Assembly: GCA_903958085.1 (NCBI GenBank)
Contig: CAJBRY010000545.1
Location: 1-35,267, forward strand
Length of the DNA stretch: 35,267 bases
From: an uncultured Geobacteraceae bacterium
Lineage (GTDB): Bacteria; Desulfobacterota; Desulfuromonadia; Geobacterales; Pseudopelobacteraceae
Direction of reading: 5' to 3'
Position numbers and translations under genes: made by a program
Part shown: in pieces, positions 9,293 through 18,138 of the stretch
Position numbering within the stretch: position 1 is the first letter of the stretch
Layout of the letters: each line of letters begins with the position of its first letter
Notes under the pieces: model-generated
Databases searched by the model: none
Seen by the model: the letters and a program-made list of their open reading frames with translations, nothing else
What the model was told of the DNA's origin: nothing

Positions 9293-9333
9293 TTGACACT
9301 CCCATCCATATTTCATATACCTACCGATAGGTA
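9293..9333 (+). promoter_or_regulatory. Promoter with overlapping TetR-type operator (autoregulated efflux operon)
   Basis: TTGACA at 9293-9298 is followed after 17 bases by TATACC at 9316-9321. A 16-base dyad, TACCTA-CCGA-TAGGTA at 9318-9333, has perfectly complementary six-base arms and overlaps the -10 element. The tetR start codon is at 9351. The placement is classical for a TetR repressor that blocks its own promoter and the efflux genes behind it. The sequence shows the dyad directly; binding by the adjacent TetR is inferred. Confidence 0.7.
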
Positions 9334-9350
9334 AACAACTCCTCTGAAGA

Positions 9351-9962
9351 ATGAGCCAAATGAAAAATATATTAACACCAATTCCTCCGGCAGATGCACG
9401 GGAACGCCTTATGATTGCCGCACTGGACCAATTCACGCGCCGTGGTTATGCCGCCACTTCTGTCCGTGAACTCTGCGAAGCCGCAGGCGTTACCAAGCCT
9501 GTTCTCTACTACTATTTCAAAAGCAAGGAAGGACTGTATCTTCAGCTGATGGAGGAGTCCTATACCCGTTTTGAAGCAATTCTTAGTGACTTGAAGAGTT
9601 ATTCAGGTAGTGCCAGAGAACGGATAACAAATTTCACCACAGGTCTTTTTTTCAGCTATGTGAAGCAGTTGCCGCTTCTAAAACTCTGCTACTCGATTTA
9701 CTACGGAACTCCGCAAGGTGCGCCGTATTTCAATCTGGAACAGTATTATGACAGGGTATTGGATGAACTTGAACGCCTTGTCAGTGAGGGAATAAAACTG
9801 GGAGAGGTTAAAGACGGAAATGTAAACGACATTGTCTGGACGGTTATGGGATGTTTGAACATAACTATCGAGGAACAGCTTTGTCACACCAATCCACGCA
9901 TTGACGGTGATTCCATGAAACGAATGCTTGATCTTGTCTTGAACGGAATATGCACAAATTGA
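9351..9962 (+). CDS. TetR/AcrR family transcriptional regulator
   Basis: The 203-residue protein has a TetR-type DNA-binding domain at about 12-60: ARERLMIAALDQF, then ATSVRELCEAAGVTKPVLYYYF with the typical recognition helix, then KSKEGLYLQLM. The remaining helical part is the variable ligand-binding and dimerisation region. The start is at 9351 or 9360; neither has a strong ribosome binding site. The gene is first in an apparent operon with an RND adaptor, an RND pump, a pabBC fusion and an outer membrane channel, so it probably represses the pump genes and releases them on binding a pump substrate. The ligand is unknown. Confidence 0.92.
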   Translation: MSQMKNILTPIPPADARERLMIAALDQFTRRGYAATSVRELCEAAGVTKPVLYYYFKSKEGLYLQLMEESYTRFEAILSDLKSYSGSARERITNFTTGLFFSYVKQLPLLKLCYSIYYGTPQGAPYFNLEQYYDRVLDELERLVSEGIKLGEVKDGNVNDIVWTVMGCLNITIEEQLCHTNPRIDGDSMKRMLDLVLNGICTN

Positions 9963-10014
9963 AATACAGACTTCATCGCCATCTGAAGGCGCTTATTTTA
10001 GCAAGGAGTACGAA

Positions 10015-11226
10015 ATGAAAAGGATTGCGGCAATTATATTTGTGGCAGTAGTAAGTTTTTCCATCTCTGCCTGTAGTAAGAGTGACTCAAAGAAAAGTGA
10101 CGTACAGGTTTCGAAACCACCTGTTGCAGTTGAAGTGAGTACAGCCGCTAACTCTAGTGTTACCGATGGAATCGAGGTTACCGGCGGACTGGAACCTAAA
10201 TTTTCGGTTGATGTAAAAACACAGATTCCAGGATTGGTCAAACAGGTCCTGGTTTCGGAATGGGTTCATGTAACAAAAGGACAGCCACTTGTTCGAATTG
10301 ATGTTGCCGAGACCGAGGCGTTGGTAAGCCGTGCCGAAGCCGGAATAACATCGGCAAAGGCAAACCTGGTTCAGATGCAGGTGGCTGCGAATCGTGCAGA
10401 GCGTGAACTGGCACGCATTTCCAAGCTGAAAGAGTCAGGACTCGCAACGCAGCAGTCGCTTGACGATGCAAAGAGCGAGGCAGAAGCTGCAAAAGCAAGG
10501 GTAGGAGTCGCGGCGGCTCAAATTCATGTCGCCGAGGAAGAACTGCGGCAGGGTATGGCTCGCCAGAAAAAGGGGGCTGTTGTCTCTCCGATTGACGGCG
10601 TTGTTGCGATGCGAAATGTAAATGTCGGCGATCTGACCAGCGACGCTGCTGCTGCCGGTCCTATTTTCAGAATAGTGGATAATCGTCTTCTCAACCTTAC
10701 TGTAACCGTTTCATCAACAGATTCGGGCAGGATCAAAGTAGGGCAGACACTGGAGTTTTCAGTAGATTCCCAGCCGGGACGTACCTTTACCGGTAAGGTT
10801 ATGTATATAAATCCTGAACTTTCTTCCGCTGACCGTTCCCTTAAAGTTATTGCAGAAGTACGCAATGTACCTGAAACACTGAAAGGGGGACTCTTTGCAA
10901 AAGGACGAATAATTACCGGGAATCGTTCGCAAGTGCTTCAAGTGCCACGAAGTGCGGTCGGCACTTTTGATATGCAGGCAAAAAAAGGGAGTCTGTTTGT
11001 TGTCGAAAAAGGGACTGTGCGTAAACGGGACATTCAAAGTGGCACTGTCAATGGTGATATGATTGAAATCGTTTCAGGGCTCAAGCCTGGCGAACAGTAT
11101 GTAGTCCGTGGCGGATTCAACCTGAAAGACGGCGATAATGTTGCCGTGGCTGCAGCGACAGCTCCAACAACTGCAACAACTCCAACAGCACCGGCATCTC
11201 CCGCACCTCCGACAGCAAAAAAATAA
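10015..11226 (+). CDS. RND efflux periplasmic adaptor subunit (membrane fusion protein), lipoprotein
   Basis: The 403-residue protein has a lipoprotein signal ending in the lipobox SISAC, so it should be anchored on the periplasmic face of the inner membrane. Adaptor features follow in order. There is a first biotinyl-lipoyl-like half (VDVKTQIPGLVKQVLV, VTKGQPLVRID) and an alpha-helical hairpin rich in Ala, Glu and Lys (about 100-175). The second lipoyl half (VVSPIDGVVAMRNVNVGD) and a beta-barrel region come next. The C-terminus is an Ala/Pro/Thr-rich tail, which is unusual but harmless. An AAGGAG ribosome binding site precedes the ATG. It should bridge the RND pump at 11240 and the TolC-type channel at 16090. 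Confidence 0.93.
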   Translation: MKRIAAIIFVAVVSFSISACSKSDSKKSDVQVSKPPVAVEVSTAANSSVTDGIEVTGGLEPKFSVDVKTQIPGLVKQVLVSEWVHVTKGQPLVRIDVAETEALVSRAEAGITSAKANLVQMQVAANRAERELARISKLKESGLATQQSLDDAKSEAEAAKARVGVAAAQIHVAEEELRQGMARQKKGAVVSPIDGVVAMRNVNVGDLTSDAAAAGPIFRIVDNRLLNLTVTVSSTDSGRIKVGQTLEFSVDSQPGRTFTGKVMYINPELSSADRSLKVIAEVRNVPETLKGGLFAKGRIITGNRSQVLQVPRSAVGTFDMQAKKGSLFVVEKGTVRKRDIQSGTVNGDMIEIVSGLKPGEQYVVRGGFNLKDGDNVAVAAATAPTTATTPTAPASPAPPTAKK

Positions 11227-11239
11227 CAAGGAAGCACTG

Positions 11240-14200
11240 ATGATTCTCTCAAATACATCCATAAAACGCCCTATCTTCGCCTCGGTAATGGTTCTGGCTC
11301 TGGTTATCCTCGGAATCTTTTCTTATCGCCGTCTTTCGGTCGAGATGTTTCCTAACGTCGAGTTTCCTATTGTATCGGTAGTAACAACATTTTCAGGCGC
11401 CTCGCCTGAGACTGTCGAGCGAGAGGTCTCCAAGCGCATTGAAGAGGCAGTAAACCAGATTGCCGGCGTAAAGCATGTTTTCTCAACCTCGCGCGAAAGC
11501 GTTTCGACGGTAGTAATTGAATTTCGGCTCGAAGAAAAAGTAAATGACTGTGCGCAGGAAGTGCGGGCAAAAATATCTTCTATCCGTGGAACCCTGCCAG
11601 ACTCAATAGATGAGCCGATTATTCAAAAACTTGATTTCAATGCGGCTCCCATAGCTGCGCTGGCGGTTGAGTCGACTTCCCTATCACCTCGCGAACTGAC
11701 CACCCTGGTTGAGAAGAAAGTCAAAAAACGCTTTGAGAGTGTTGCTGGTGTCGGCAAAGTCGACATGGTAGGTGGGCAAAAGCGAGAGGTTAATGTCGAT
11801 CTCGATCCTGTGAAGCTTGATGCGCTCAAACTTGGCGTGAACGATATAGTTTCAGGCATCCGCTCCGAAAACACAAACACTCCACTGGGGCGCATAACAA
11901 AGGGGACTGCAGAGTATCCGCTGAGAATAGAAGGGAAGCCGGATCGCGCAGATCAATACCGCCAGATGACCATCTCACAGAAAAACGGGCGACCGATTAT
12001 GCTGGGGGAGGTGGCCCTGATCAGCGATGGAATCGAAGAAAAACGTAAACTTGCGCTGGTAAACGGCAAGCCGGCTATTGGACTCGATATTTATAAACAG
12101 TCGGGCGGCAACCAGGTTCAATTGGTCGATACGGTAAAAAAAGTTATTACAAAAGTACAGAAAGAGATGCCTCCGGGCGTGACTATTTCGCTCGTGCGAG
12201 ACGGCTCTATCATGACTCGGGAATCGCTTGCAGACGTCAAGGAAACACTCATTATCGGCGGGATACTGACAATTCTTATAGTATTCTGCTTCATCAACTC
12301 CTGGCGCTCAACCGTTATTACCGGGATTACCCTCCCTATCTCAGTAATTTCGTCGTTCATTATTATGAATGCGCTCGGAATGACACTGAACGTAATGACG
12401 CTGATGGCTCTATCGCTTGCGATTGGCATGCTGATTGACGATGCAATTGTCGTCCGTGAAAATATTGTCCGTCATCTGGAAATGGGCAAGGACCACATGG
12501 AAGCCTCCCGCTTTGGCACTTCTGAAATCGGACTGGCCGTTTTTTCTACTTCAATGTCGATCATTGCCGTATTTATACCGGTTGCTTTCATGAAGGGGAG
12601 CGTAGGGCGCTTCTTCTTCCAGTTCGGTATCAGCGTCGCCTTTGCCGTACTTGTTTCGCTATTTGTTTCATTCACTCTGGATCCGATGCTTTCCTCCCGC
12701 TGGCATGACCCCTCGATTCATTTACAGGGCAAGCGGAAAGGAATCGCGAGATATCTGGAAATGTTCAATTTGTGGTTTGATAAAACTGCTGACAGGTATC
12801 GTAGCGCAATTGCCTGGGCTCTGGATCATCGAAAGAGTGTCATGGCACTTGCCTTTGCATCATTTGTTGCCGGCATCATGATTTTTGGCACTCTGGAATC
12901 ATCGTTTATGGCGCCAGAGGACAAGGGGGAATTTCAGGTCTCTTTCAAAACAGCTCCGGATGCATCGGTGACTGAAACTGAAAACCGAATGAATGCCGTT
13001 CTGGCCGTAGTTAAAGCGGCACCGGAAGTTGACCATACCTATGCAACTATTGGCGCTGGAGATAGCGGCACGGTTCGAGACGGCCTGCTCTACGTAAAAC
13101 TTAAAGAAAGAAAAGAGCGAACCAAGAACCAGTTTCTCCTGCAGCGTGAAATACGTGAGCAGCTGCAGAAAATTGCCGGGATAACCTTCTCGATAGAGGA
13201 GGTCGGCCAGATAGGCGGCGCACAAAAACCGCTTAATGTAAACCTCAAGGGTGATGACCTGACGGTACTCAAGCAGCTGGGCGTGAAACTGAAAGATGAA
13301 CTTTACAAAGTGAGGGGCATTGTTGATATTTCGATGACACTTGAAAACGACATTCCTGAATATCGTATCCGTGTTGATCGGGATAAGGCTTTGAGTGCCG
13401 GAGTTACAACTAACGATATTGTTGGCGCAATCGGCCGTTTGATCGGAGGAGAGGCCATTTCAACTTTCGAGGATGAGGATGGAGACGCGGTCAATCTGCG
13501 CGTCCGTCTGCCGGCAAGTCTACGGCAAAATGCTGCTCAGGTTCTAGATCTTAAAGTCTCTGTGCCGGACGGCAGTGGTGGCATCAAACTCATCCCTATT
13601 TCAAGCCTGACGAGTACAGTGGTAGCTGCTTCGCCTACTGAGATAAATCGTCGCGACCTTGCCCGTCAGGTTACCGTTAGTGCCAATCTTGACCGACTGC
13701 CGGTTGGCACCGCAGCCAAGTACGTTGAAGAGGCATCCAAAAAGATAAATATGCCTCCAGGATATTCCATTAACCTTTCGGGAGAGGCGGAGGACATGGC
13801 CGAATCCTTTGGTTATATGGGCGAATCTCTGCTGTTGGCGGTACTTTTTGTTTATTTGATTCTTGCGGCTCAGTTTGAATCATTCTTTGAGCCACTGGCG
13901 ATTATGCTCTCACTGCCGCTTTCGATTGTCGGAATGGCGGGTATGCTCAAACTGACCGGGGATACTGTCAATATCATGTCACTGATCGGCCTTATCATGC
14001 TGATGGGTCTTGTGACAAAGAACGCTATTCTTCTTGTTGATTATGCCAAGGTGCTTCAGCGGCGGGACGGCATGATCAGGCGTGAAGCGGTCATTCTTGC
14101 GGGACGCACCAGATTGCGGCCTATTATCATGACTACACTGGCAATGATTTTCGGCATGATGCCATTGTTTTTTGCTCTTGGCGCCGGTGCAGAAGGGCGC

Positions 14201-14338
14201 GCTCCAATGGCGCGTGCCGTAGTCGGCGGACTTCTTACCTCCACATTATTGACACTGCTTGTCGTGCCGGTTATGTACACATTGATGGATGATATGGGGA
14301 ACTGGTTAAAGCGAAAATGGAAAGGGGATAATGCCTGA
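11240..14338 (+). CDS. RND family efflux pump permease (HAE1/AcrB-like)
   Basis: The pump is 1032 residues, the usual length. The frame is open further upstream, but the ATG at 11240 has an AAGGAAG ribosome binding site and gives the canonical N-terminus MILSNTSIKRPIFASVMV. The proton-relay aspartates D400 and D401 are present in the fourth-helix motif GMLIDDAIVVREN. Two large periplasmic loops and the typical second-half motif VTKNAILLVDYA are visible. It uses the proton gradient to drive substrates out through the adaptor and outer membrane channel encoded nearby. The gene begins 13 bases after the adaptor gene and its stop overlaps the start of pabBC. The substrate class is uncertain. Confidence 0.95.
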   Translation: MILSNTSIKRPIFASVMVLALVILGIFSYRRLSVEMFPNVEFPIVSVVTTFSGASPETVEREVSKRIEEAVNQIAGVKHVFSTSRESVSTVVIEFRLEEKVNDCAQEVRAKISSIRGTLPDSIDEPIIQKLDFNAAPIAALAVESTSLSPRELTTLVEKKVKKRFESVAGVGKVDMVGGQKREVNVDLDPVKLDALKLGVNDIVSGIRSENTNTPLGRITKGTAEYPLRIEGKPDRADQYRQMTISQKNGRPIMLGEVALISDGIEEKRKLALVNGKPAIGLDIYKQSGGNQVQLVDTVKKVITKVQKEMPPGVTISLVRDGSIMTRESLADVKETLIIGGILTILIVFCFINSWRSTVITGITLPISVISSFIIMNALGMTLNVMTLMALSLAIGMLIDDAIVVRENIVRHLEMGKDHMEASRFGTSEIGLAVFSTSMSIIAVFIPVAFMKGSVGRFFFQFGISVAFAVLVSLFVSFTLDPMLSSRWHDPSIHLQGKRKGIARYLEMFNLWFDKTADRYRSAIAWALDHRKSVMALAFASFVAGIMIFGTLESSFMAPEDKGEFQVSFKTAPDASVTETENRMNAVLAVVKAAPEVDHTYATIGAGDSGTVRDGLLYVKLKERKERTKNQFLLQREIREQLQKIAGITFSIEEVGQIGGAQKPLNVNLKGDDLTVLKQLGVKLKDELYKVRGIVDISMTLENDIPEYRIRVDRDKALSAGVTTNDIVGAIGRLIGGEAISTFEDEDGDAVNLRVRLPASLRQNAAQVLDLKVSVPDGSGGIKLIPISSLTSTVVAASPTEINRRDLARQVTVSANLDRLPVGTAAKYVEEASKKINMPPGYSINLSGEAEDMAESFGYMGESLLLAVLFVYLILAAQFESFFEPLAIMLSLPLSIVGMAGMLKLTGDTVNIMSLIGLIMLMGLVTKNAILLVDYAKVLQRRDGMIRREAVILAGRTRLRPIIMTTLAMIFGMMPLFFALGAGAEGRAPMARAVVGGLLTSTLLTLLVVPVMYTLMDDMGNWLKRKWKGDNA

Positions 14339-16073
14339 CTCACCGACAATCTTTCTTGATTCATTCAGCAAAGGGAACTTTGCCTCTTCATGGCGTTTTG
14401 ATGACTATGTCAGGACTGTTGCTGCTGGCGTAAGCAGCGAAGTGAGTAATGTTCTTAAAGAGGTGGAGGAGGAGACCGGGAACGGCCTGTATGCGGTCGG
14501 TTATGTTTCTTATGAAGCGGCAAAGGCACTGAATCAGGATTTGCCCGCTGTCCAGCCTGTTGAAGGATTGCCACTCGCGTGGTTCGCACTTTTCAGGAAA
14601 AGATACCATGTTGATAACGAGAAGGATCATACCCTCTCTACAGCGGAAACTACTCTTAAGCCGGTCAAAAAGATTGACGATTATGCTGACGATGTTCGCA
14701 GTATCCTTGAGTATATTGCAAACGGTGATTGTTATCAGGTCAACTGTACTTTTCCATTAAAAGGGACTTTCAGCGGCAATCCGCTTGGACTGTATCACCA
14801 GATCGCAAAAGCTCAGCAGGCCTCCTTCTCTGCATATATTGACACCGGCCGTTTTACGGTTCTTTCTGCCTCGCCGGAGCTCTTTTTCTCTGTCAGGAAT
14901 GGCATAATCACTACCCGTCCTATGAAAGGAACCGCAAAGCGCGGCAGGTGGTCAGCTGAAGATCTTGCCATGGTTGAAAAGTTGCTGAACAGCCCAAAAG
15001 AGAGGGCAGAAAATCTGATGATTGTTGACCTGCTGCGCAACGATCTTGGGATTGTGGCTGAAACGGGTTCGGTTTTCGTTGATAAGTTGTTTGAGGTTGA
15101 AACGTACCCCACTGTACATCAGATGACTTCTACCATCTCGGCTAGACTTATTGCCGGCAAAGGGATAAGAGATATTTTCAAGGCACTCTTCCCTTGCGGT
15201 TCTGTGACCGGAGCGCCCAAAAAACGGAGTATGGAAATTATTACCGAGTTGGAGGGTGCACCACGCGGAGTCTACTGCGGAGCAATAGGCTATGTTGCTC
15301 CAGGTGGAGAGGCGGTTTTTTCAGTCGCAATCCGCACGATGCTGTTTGACAAAATGAACAGCACATTAAATATGGGGGTTGGAAGCGGTATTACCTGGGA
15401 TTCGATCGCCGAACAGGAATACGATGAATCCATTTCAAAGGGTGCGTTCATAAATCAAAAGTTGCCTGATTTTCAGCTTATTGAGTCTTTTCGTCTTGAG
15501 AAGGGGGAATTTGCACACTTGGAACGGCATATCGTCAGACTTTCCGAGTCTGCGAGATATTTCGGTTTTTCATGTGACGAGAACAAAATACGACTAACTT
15601 TGGCAGACACCGCTGCAAATTCTTCCGGTCTTTGCAAGGTTAGACTGCTGCTTGCGGCAGACGGTTCCTATGAGATTTCATCCGAACCGCTAAATGCAAG
15701 CGATACCGCTATTTCAGCGGGAGTCAGTAAGATCAGAACGGATTCAAGCAATATTTATTGCTATCACAAAACTACCCGCAGGGAAATTTATGATATTGCC
15801 AGATCGAACCACCCTGGTTGCGAGGAGGTTCTTCTCCTGAACGAACATGGGCAGTTGACCGAGGGGAGCTTCCATAATCTGGTTCTCAAAATCGATGGGA
15901 AGCTCGTCACACCTCCACTCACTTGCGGTCTGCTGCCGGGAGTATTGCGAGAGGAGTTGTTTGAACAGGGAACAATTTCAGAGCGGATTATGTATCCGGA
16001 AGACCTGAAAAAAGCCGAGGAAATCTGGTTGATCAACTCGGTACGAGGTTGGCGAAGGTGTAACATAATTTGA
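14331..16073 (+). CDS. pabB: Aminodeoxychorismate synthase component I fused to aminodeoxychorismate lyase (PabB-PabC)
   Basis: The N-terminal about 375 residues are a chorismate-utilising domain. The TRPMKGTAKRG segment has lysine K199 where PabB enzymes carry their catalytic lysine (anthranilate synthases have alanine, PIAGT). ERAENLMIVDLLRNDLG and GSVTGAPKKRSMEI motifs follow. The C-terminal about 200 residues are a class IV PLP aminotransferase-fold lyase with ESFRLEKGEFAHLERH, a candidate PLP lysine K480 in HKTTRREIYD, and LTEGSFHNLVL, GLLPGVLREEL and NSVRGW motifs. Together these should convert chorismate to p-aminobenzoate for folate synthesis, needing a separate PabA-type amidotransferase not seen here. 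The start overlaps the RND gene by eight bases, implying translational coupling. Folate genes inside an efflux operon are unexpected. Confidence 0.9.
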   Translation: MPDSPTIFLDSFSKGNFASSWRFDDYVRTVAAGVSSEVSNVLKEVEEETGNGLYAVGYVSYEAAKALNQDLPAVQPVEGLPLAWFALFRKRYHVDNEKDHTLSTAETTLKPVKKIDDYADDVRSILEYIANGDCYQVNCTFPLKGTFSGNPLGLYHQIAKAQQASFSAYIDTGRFTVLSASPELFFSVRNGIITTRPMKGTAKRGRWSAEDLAMVEKLLNSPKERAENLMIVDLLRNDLGIVAETGSVFVDKLFEVETYPTVHQMTSTISARLIAGKGIRDIFKALFPCGSVTGAPKKRSMEIITELEGAPRGVYCGAIGYVAPGGEAVFSVAIRTMLFDKMNSTLNMGVGSGITWDSIAEQEYDESISKGAFINQKLPDFQLIESFRLEKGEFAHLERHIVRLSESARYFGFSCDENKIRLTLADTAANSSGLCKVRLLLAADGSYEISSEPLNASDTAISAGVSKIRTDSSNIYCYHKTTRREIYDIARSNHPGCEEVLLLNEHGQLTEGSFHNLVLKIDGKLVTPPLTCGLLPGVLREELFEQGTISERIMYPEDLKKAEEIWLINSVRGWRRCNII

Positions 16074-16089
16074 AAGGAGATCTGCTGTA

Positions 16090-17385
16090 ATGAAATTAGT
16101 GTTACTGGCCCTTGTTGTTCTAATGCCGGCAGTTTGTGCTGCCGAGACAAAAGTGGTGACTCTTGCTCAGGCTGTATCTATAGCTATGGATAAGAACCGT
16201 GATGTAGAGAAGGCACGTGAGTACGCAAACTATGTTCAAGGTAAATACGTCGAAGAGCGCGCTGCTGCACTGCCTCAATTATCCCTTAACGGTTCTGTGG
16301 CGCTCTCGAAAGATGAATCCCAGAAAATTTTCGGCACTACTGTTCAACGCCAGTTTGGCAAGTCAGCTGATTTGTCGGTTTCACAGCCGCTCTTTACCTG
16401 GGGCAAACTGAATGCCGCGATCCGTGCTGCGAAAGTTGGACTGAAAACCGCCGATGAACAGTTAAGGTTGTATCGTCAGGCAACTTATCGTGATGTTGTT
16501 GCAGCATATCACGACATTCAACTGGCGCGCGAACTGTCACGTCTTGCACTGGAAAACAGATCACAAAAACTACGCCATCTGGATGAAGCAAAACGTAAAT
16601 TCGGTGCGGGTGTTGCCACTGATTACGACGTGCTGGCTGCAGAAGTAGCAGCTGAAAATACCCAACCGGAAGTCATCCGTTCCGAAAACAGCGTACGCAT
16701 TGCGCGGGAAAGATTACGCTTTTTGCTTGCAATGGGAAAAGATGATGTTGATATTGCGGATTCTAAAGAAACAGCCTCCAATCGCACCCTGCCAACGAGT
16801 TATGAAGAGGCAATACAGACAGCCCGAAAGCGACGCCCCGAGTTGTCTGATTTACGCCTCCGCATCGGCATATATGACGAACTGGTAACAATAGCAAACG
16901 CAGACAACAAGCCGCGTCTTGATCTTAGAGGCTCTGCCGGATGGCATTGGGCAAACCTGGATGACCCTTCACCAGCCAGGGATGCCAACGGTGCGGCGTG
17001 GAATGTCGGTGCTTATCTCTCATTCCCGTTTTTTGACGGCCTGAAGACGAGTGGCAGAGTTGCCCAGGCAAAAAGCGACCTTCGTACGAAGCAGATTGAA
17101 GAAGCCAAGCTGCTGGACGCAATAGCGCTTGAGGTTCGTCAGGCTGAATATTCATACAATGAAGCGGCGGAAATAAAAAAAGCGCTCTCCGGCACCGTTA
17201 AGCAGGCTGAAAGGTTGGTGGAAATGGCAGAAAAAGGGTATGAATTCGGCGTCAAGATCAGGCTTGAGGTTGACGATGCACAGCTGAACCTGCTCCAGGC
17301 AAAGAGTAATCTGGCAAGGGCGGAACGTGACTTCCGAGTGGCAGAAGTAAACTACCATTGGTCAATTGGGGTTGCCGGAGAGTAG
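16090..17385 (+). CDS. TolC family outer membrane channel protein
   Basis: The 431-residue protein has a clear signal peptide (about 1-20, ending VCAAE) and a GGAG ribosome binding site. The body shows the two-repeat, heptad-rich helical pattern of the family: LAQAVSIAMDKNRDVEKAREY in the first repeat, YEEAIQTARKRRPELSDLRLRIG in the second, then a PFFDGLKTSGRVAQAKSDL segment and a YEFGVKIRLEVDDAQLNL segment. It should trimerise as the outer membrane exit duct for the RND system encoded upstream. It lies 16 bases after pabBC and is the last gene before a strong terminator. Confidence 0.93.
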   Translation: MKLVLLALVVLMPAVCAAETKVVTLAQAVSIAMDKNRDVEKAREYANYVQGKYVEERAAALPQLSLNGSVALSKDESQKIFGTTVQRQFGKSADLSVSQPLFTWGKLNAAIRAAKVGLKTADEQLRLYRQATYRDVVAAYHDIQLARELSRLALENRSQKLRHLDEAKRKFGAGVATDYDVLAAEVAAENTQPEVIRSENSVRIARERLRFLLAMGKDDVDIADSKETASNRTLPTSYEEAIQTARKRRPELSDLRLRIGIYDELVTIANADNKPRLDLRGSAGWHWANLDDPSPARDANGAAWNVGAYLSFPFFDGLKTSGRVAQAKSDLRTKQIEEAKLLDAIALEVRQAEYSYNEAAEIKKALSGTVKQAERLVEMAEKGYEFGVKIRLEVDDAQLNLLQAKSNLARAERDFRVAEVNYHWSIGVAGE

Positions 17386-17443
17386 GCCTTTGACAATGCA
17401 AGCAAACAATAAGAGTTCTATGCTATTCTAAAGCAGCAATTTT

Positions 17444-17486
17444 GAAGCCTTCCTGAGACGACAGGAAGGCTTCAGATTTTTCTTTC
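17444..17486 (+). terminator. Rho-independent terminator of the tetR-efflux operon
   Basis: A perfect 12-bp stem (GAAGCCTTCCTG and CAGGAAGGCTTC) with a six-base AGACGA loop is followed by AGATTTTTCTTTC. It sits 58 bases after the TolC-type gene and before the convergent YchJ-type gene. Confidence 0.85.
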
Positions 17487-17509
17487 ACAAATGGAGCATA
17501 AGCGACTGT

Positions 17510-17992
17510 CTACTTCCCGCAGCACTTCTTGTATTTCAAACCGCTTCCACAGGTACACGGATCATTTCTACCAATTTTGGTTACAACCAAAGGTTTGGGA
17601 CGAACCATATTTCCATCAGTAAAGTACCAGTGCCCGTCTTTCCTTTTGAATTGTCCAGCCTCATGGTGTTCACGCTTGTTCCCTTTTTCAGTAAACCGGG
17701 CAATAAATTCGACCTCTCCAACGGAGTCTCCCTCTCCTCCCTTGTTCGTATCAATTACTTCAAGCCCATGCCAATCGGCCGTTTCAGCCCACTCTTTGGT
17801 TCCAGCATGATCATACCCCTCGCGATGGTCTGGATGGGTACTTTCAAAGATAAAGTTCATTTCCGCTAAGACGTAAGCAGAATACCTGGCGCGCATAAGC
17901 TGCTCGGCGGTTTTGGCTGACTGAACACCTGAAATAATCTGTTCACAACATTCTGAGTAGTCTTTTTCGCTTCCGCATGGACAAATATTCAT
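17510..17992 (-). CDS. YchJ-like protein with two SEC-C zinc motifs
   Basis: The 160-residue protein has a SEC-C type cysteine cluster at each end: [13 protein letters not shown] near the N-terminus and [13 protein letters not shown] near the C-terminus. The middle is the UPF0225/YchJ domain with [25 protein letters not shown] motifs bind zinc and occur in SecA and many small proteins; the function of YchJ is not established. The start has a GGGGAG ribosome binding site. The gene converges on the efflux operon. Confidence 0.88.
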   Translation of the reverse strand: MNICPCGSEKDYSECCEQIISGVQSAKTAEQLMRARYSAYVLAEMNFIFESTHPDHREGYDHAGTKEWAETADWHGLEVIDTNKGGEGDSVGEVEFIARFTEKGNKREHHEAGQFKRKDGHWYFTDGNMVRPKPLVVTKIGRNDPCTCGSGLKYKKCCGK

Positions 17993-18138
17993 TTGTGATT
18001 CTCCCCTGTTGGTGATAGCCGGTTTGGTGCCATATTTCGTCCTCTTTTGTCAAATGGTATCTGTCTGTATTGGCCGCAAACTAAATACCAATCCTTTTGC
18101 AATATAGGTAATTGAGCTTTGCGGTAGTCTGGCTGACG

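Noticed and set aside
11138-11239. Upstream extension of the RND pump frame, giving a Gln/His-rich N-terminus
   Set aside because: It is the out-of-frame reading of the Ala/Pro/Thr-rich tail of the adaptor gene. The ATG at 11240 has a ribosome binding site and the standard RND N-terminus.
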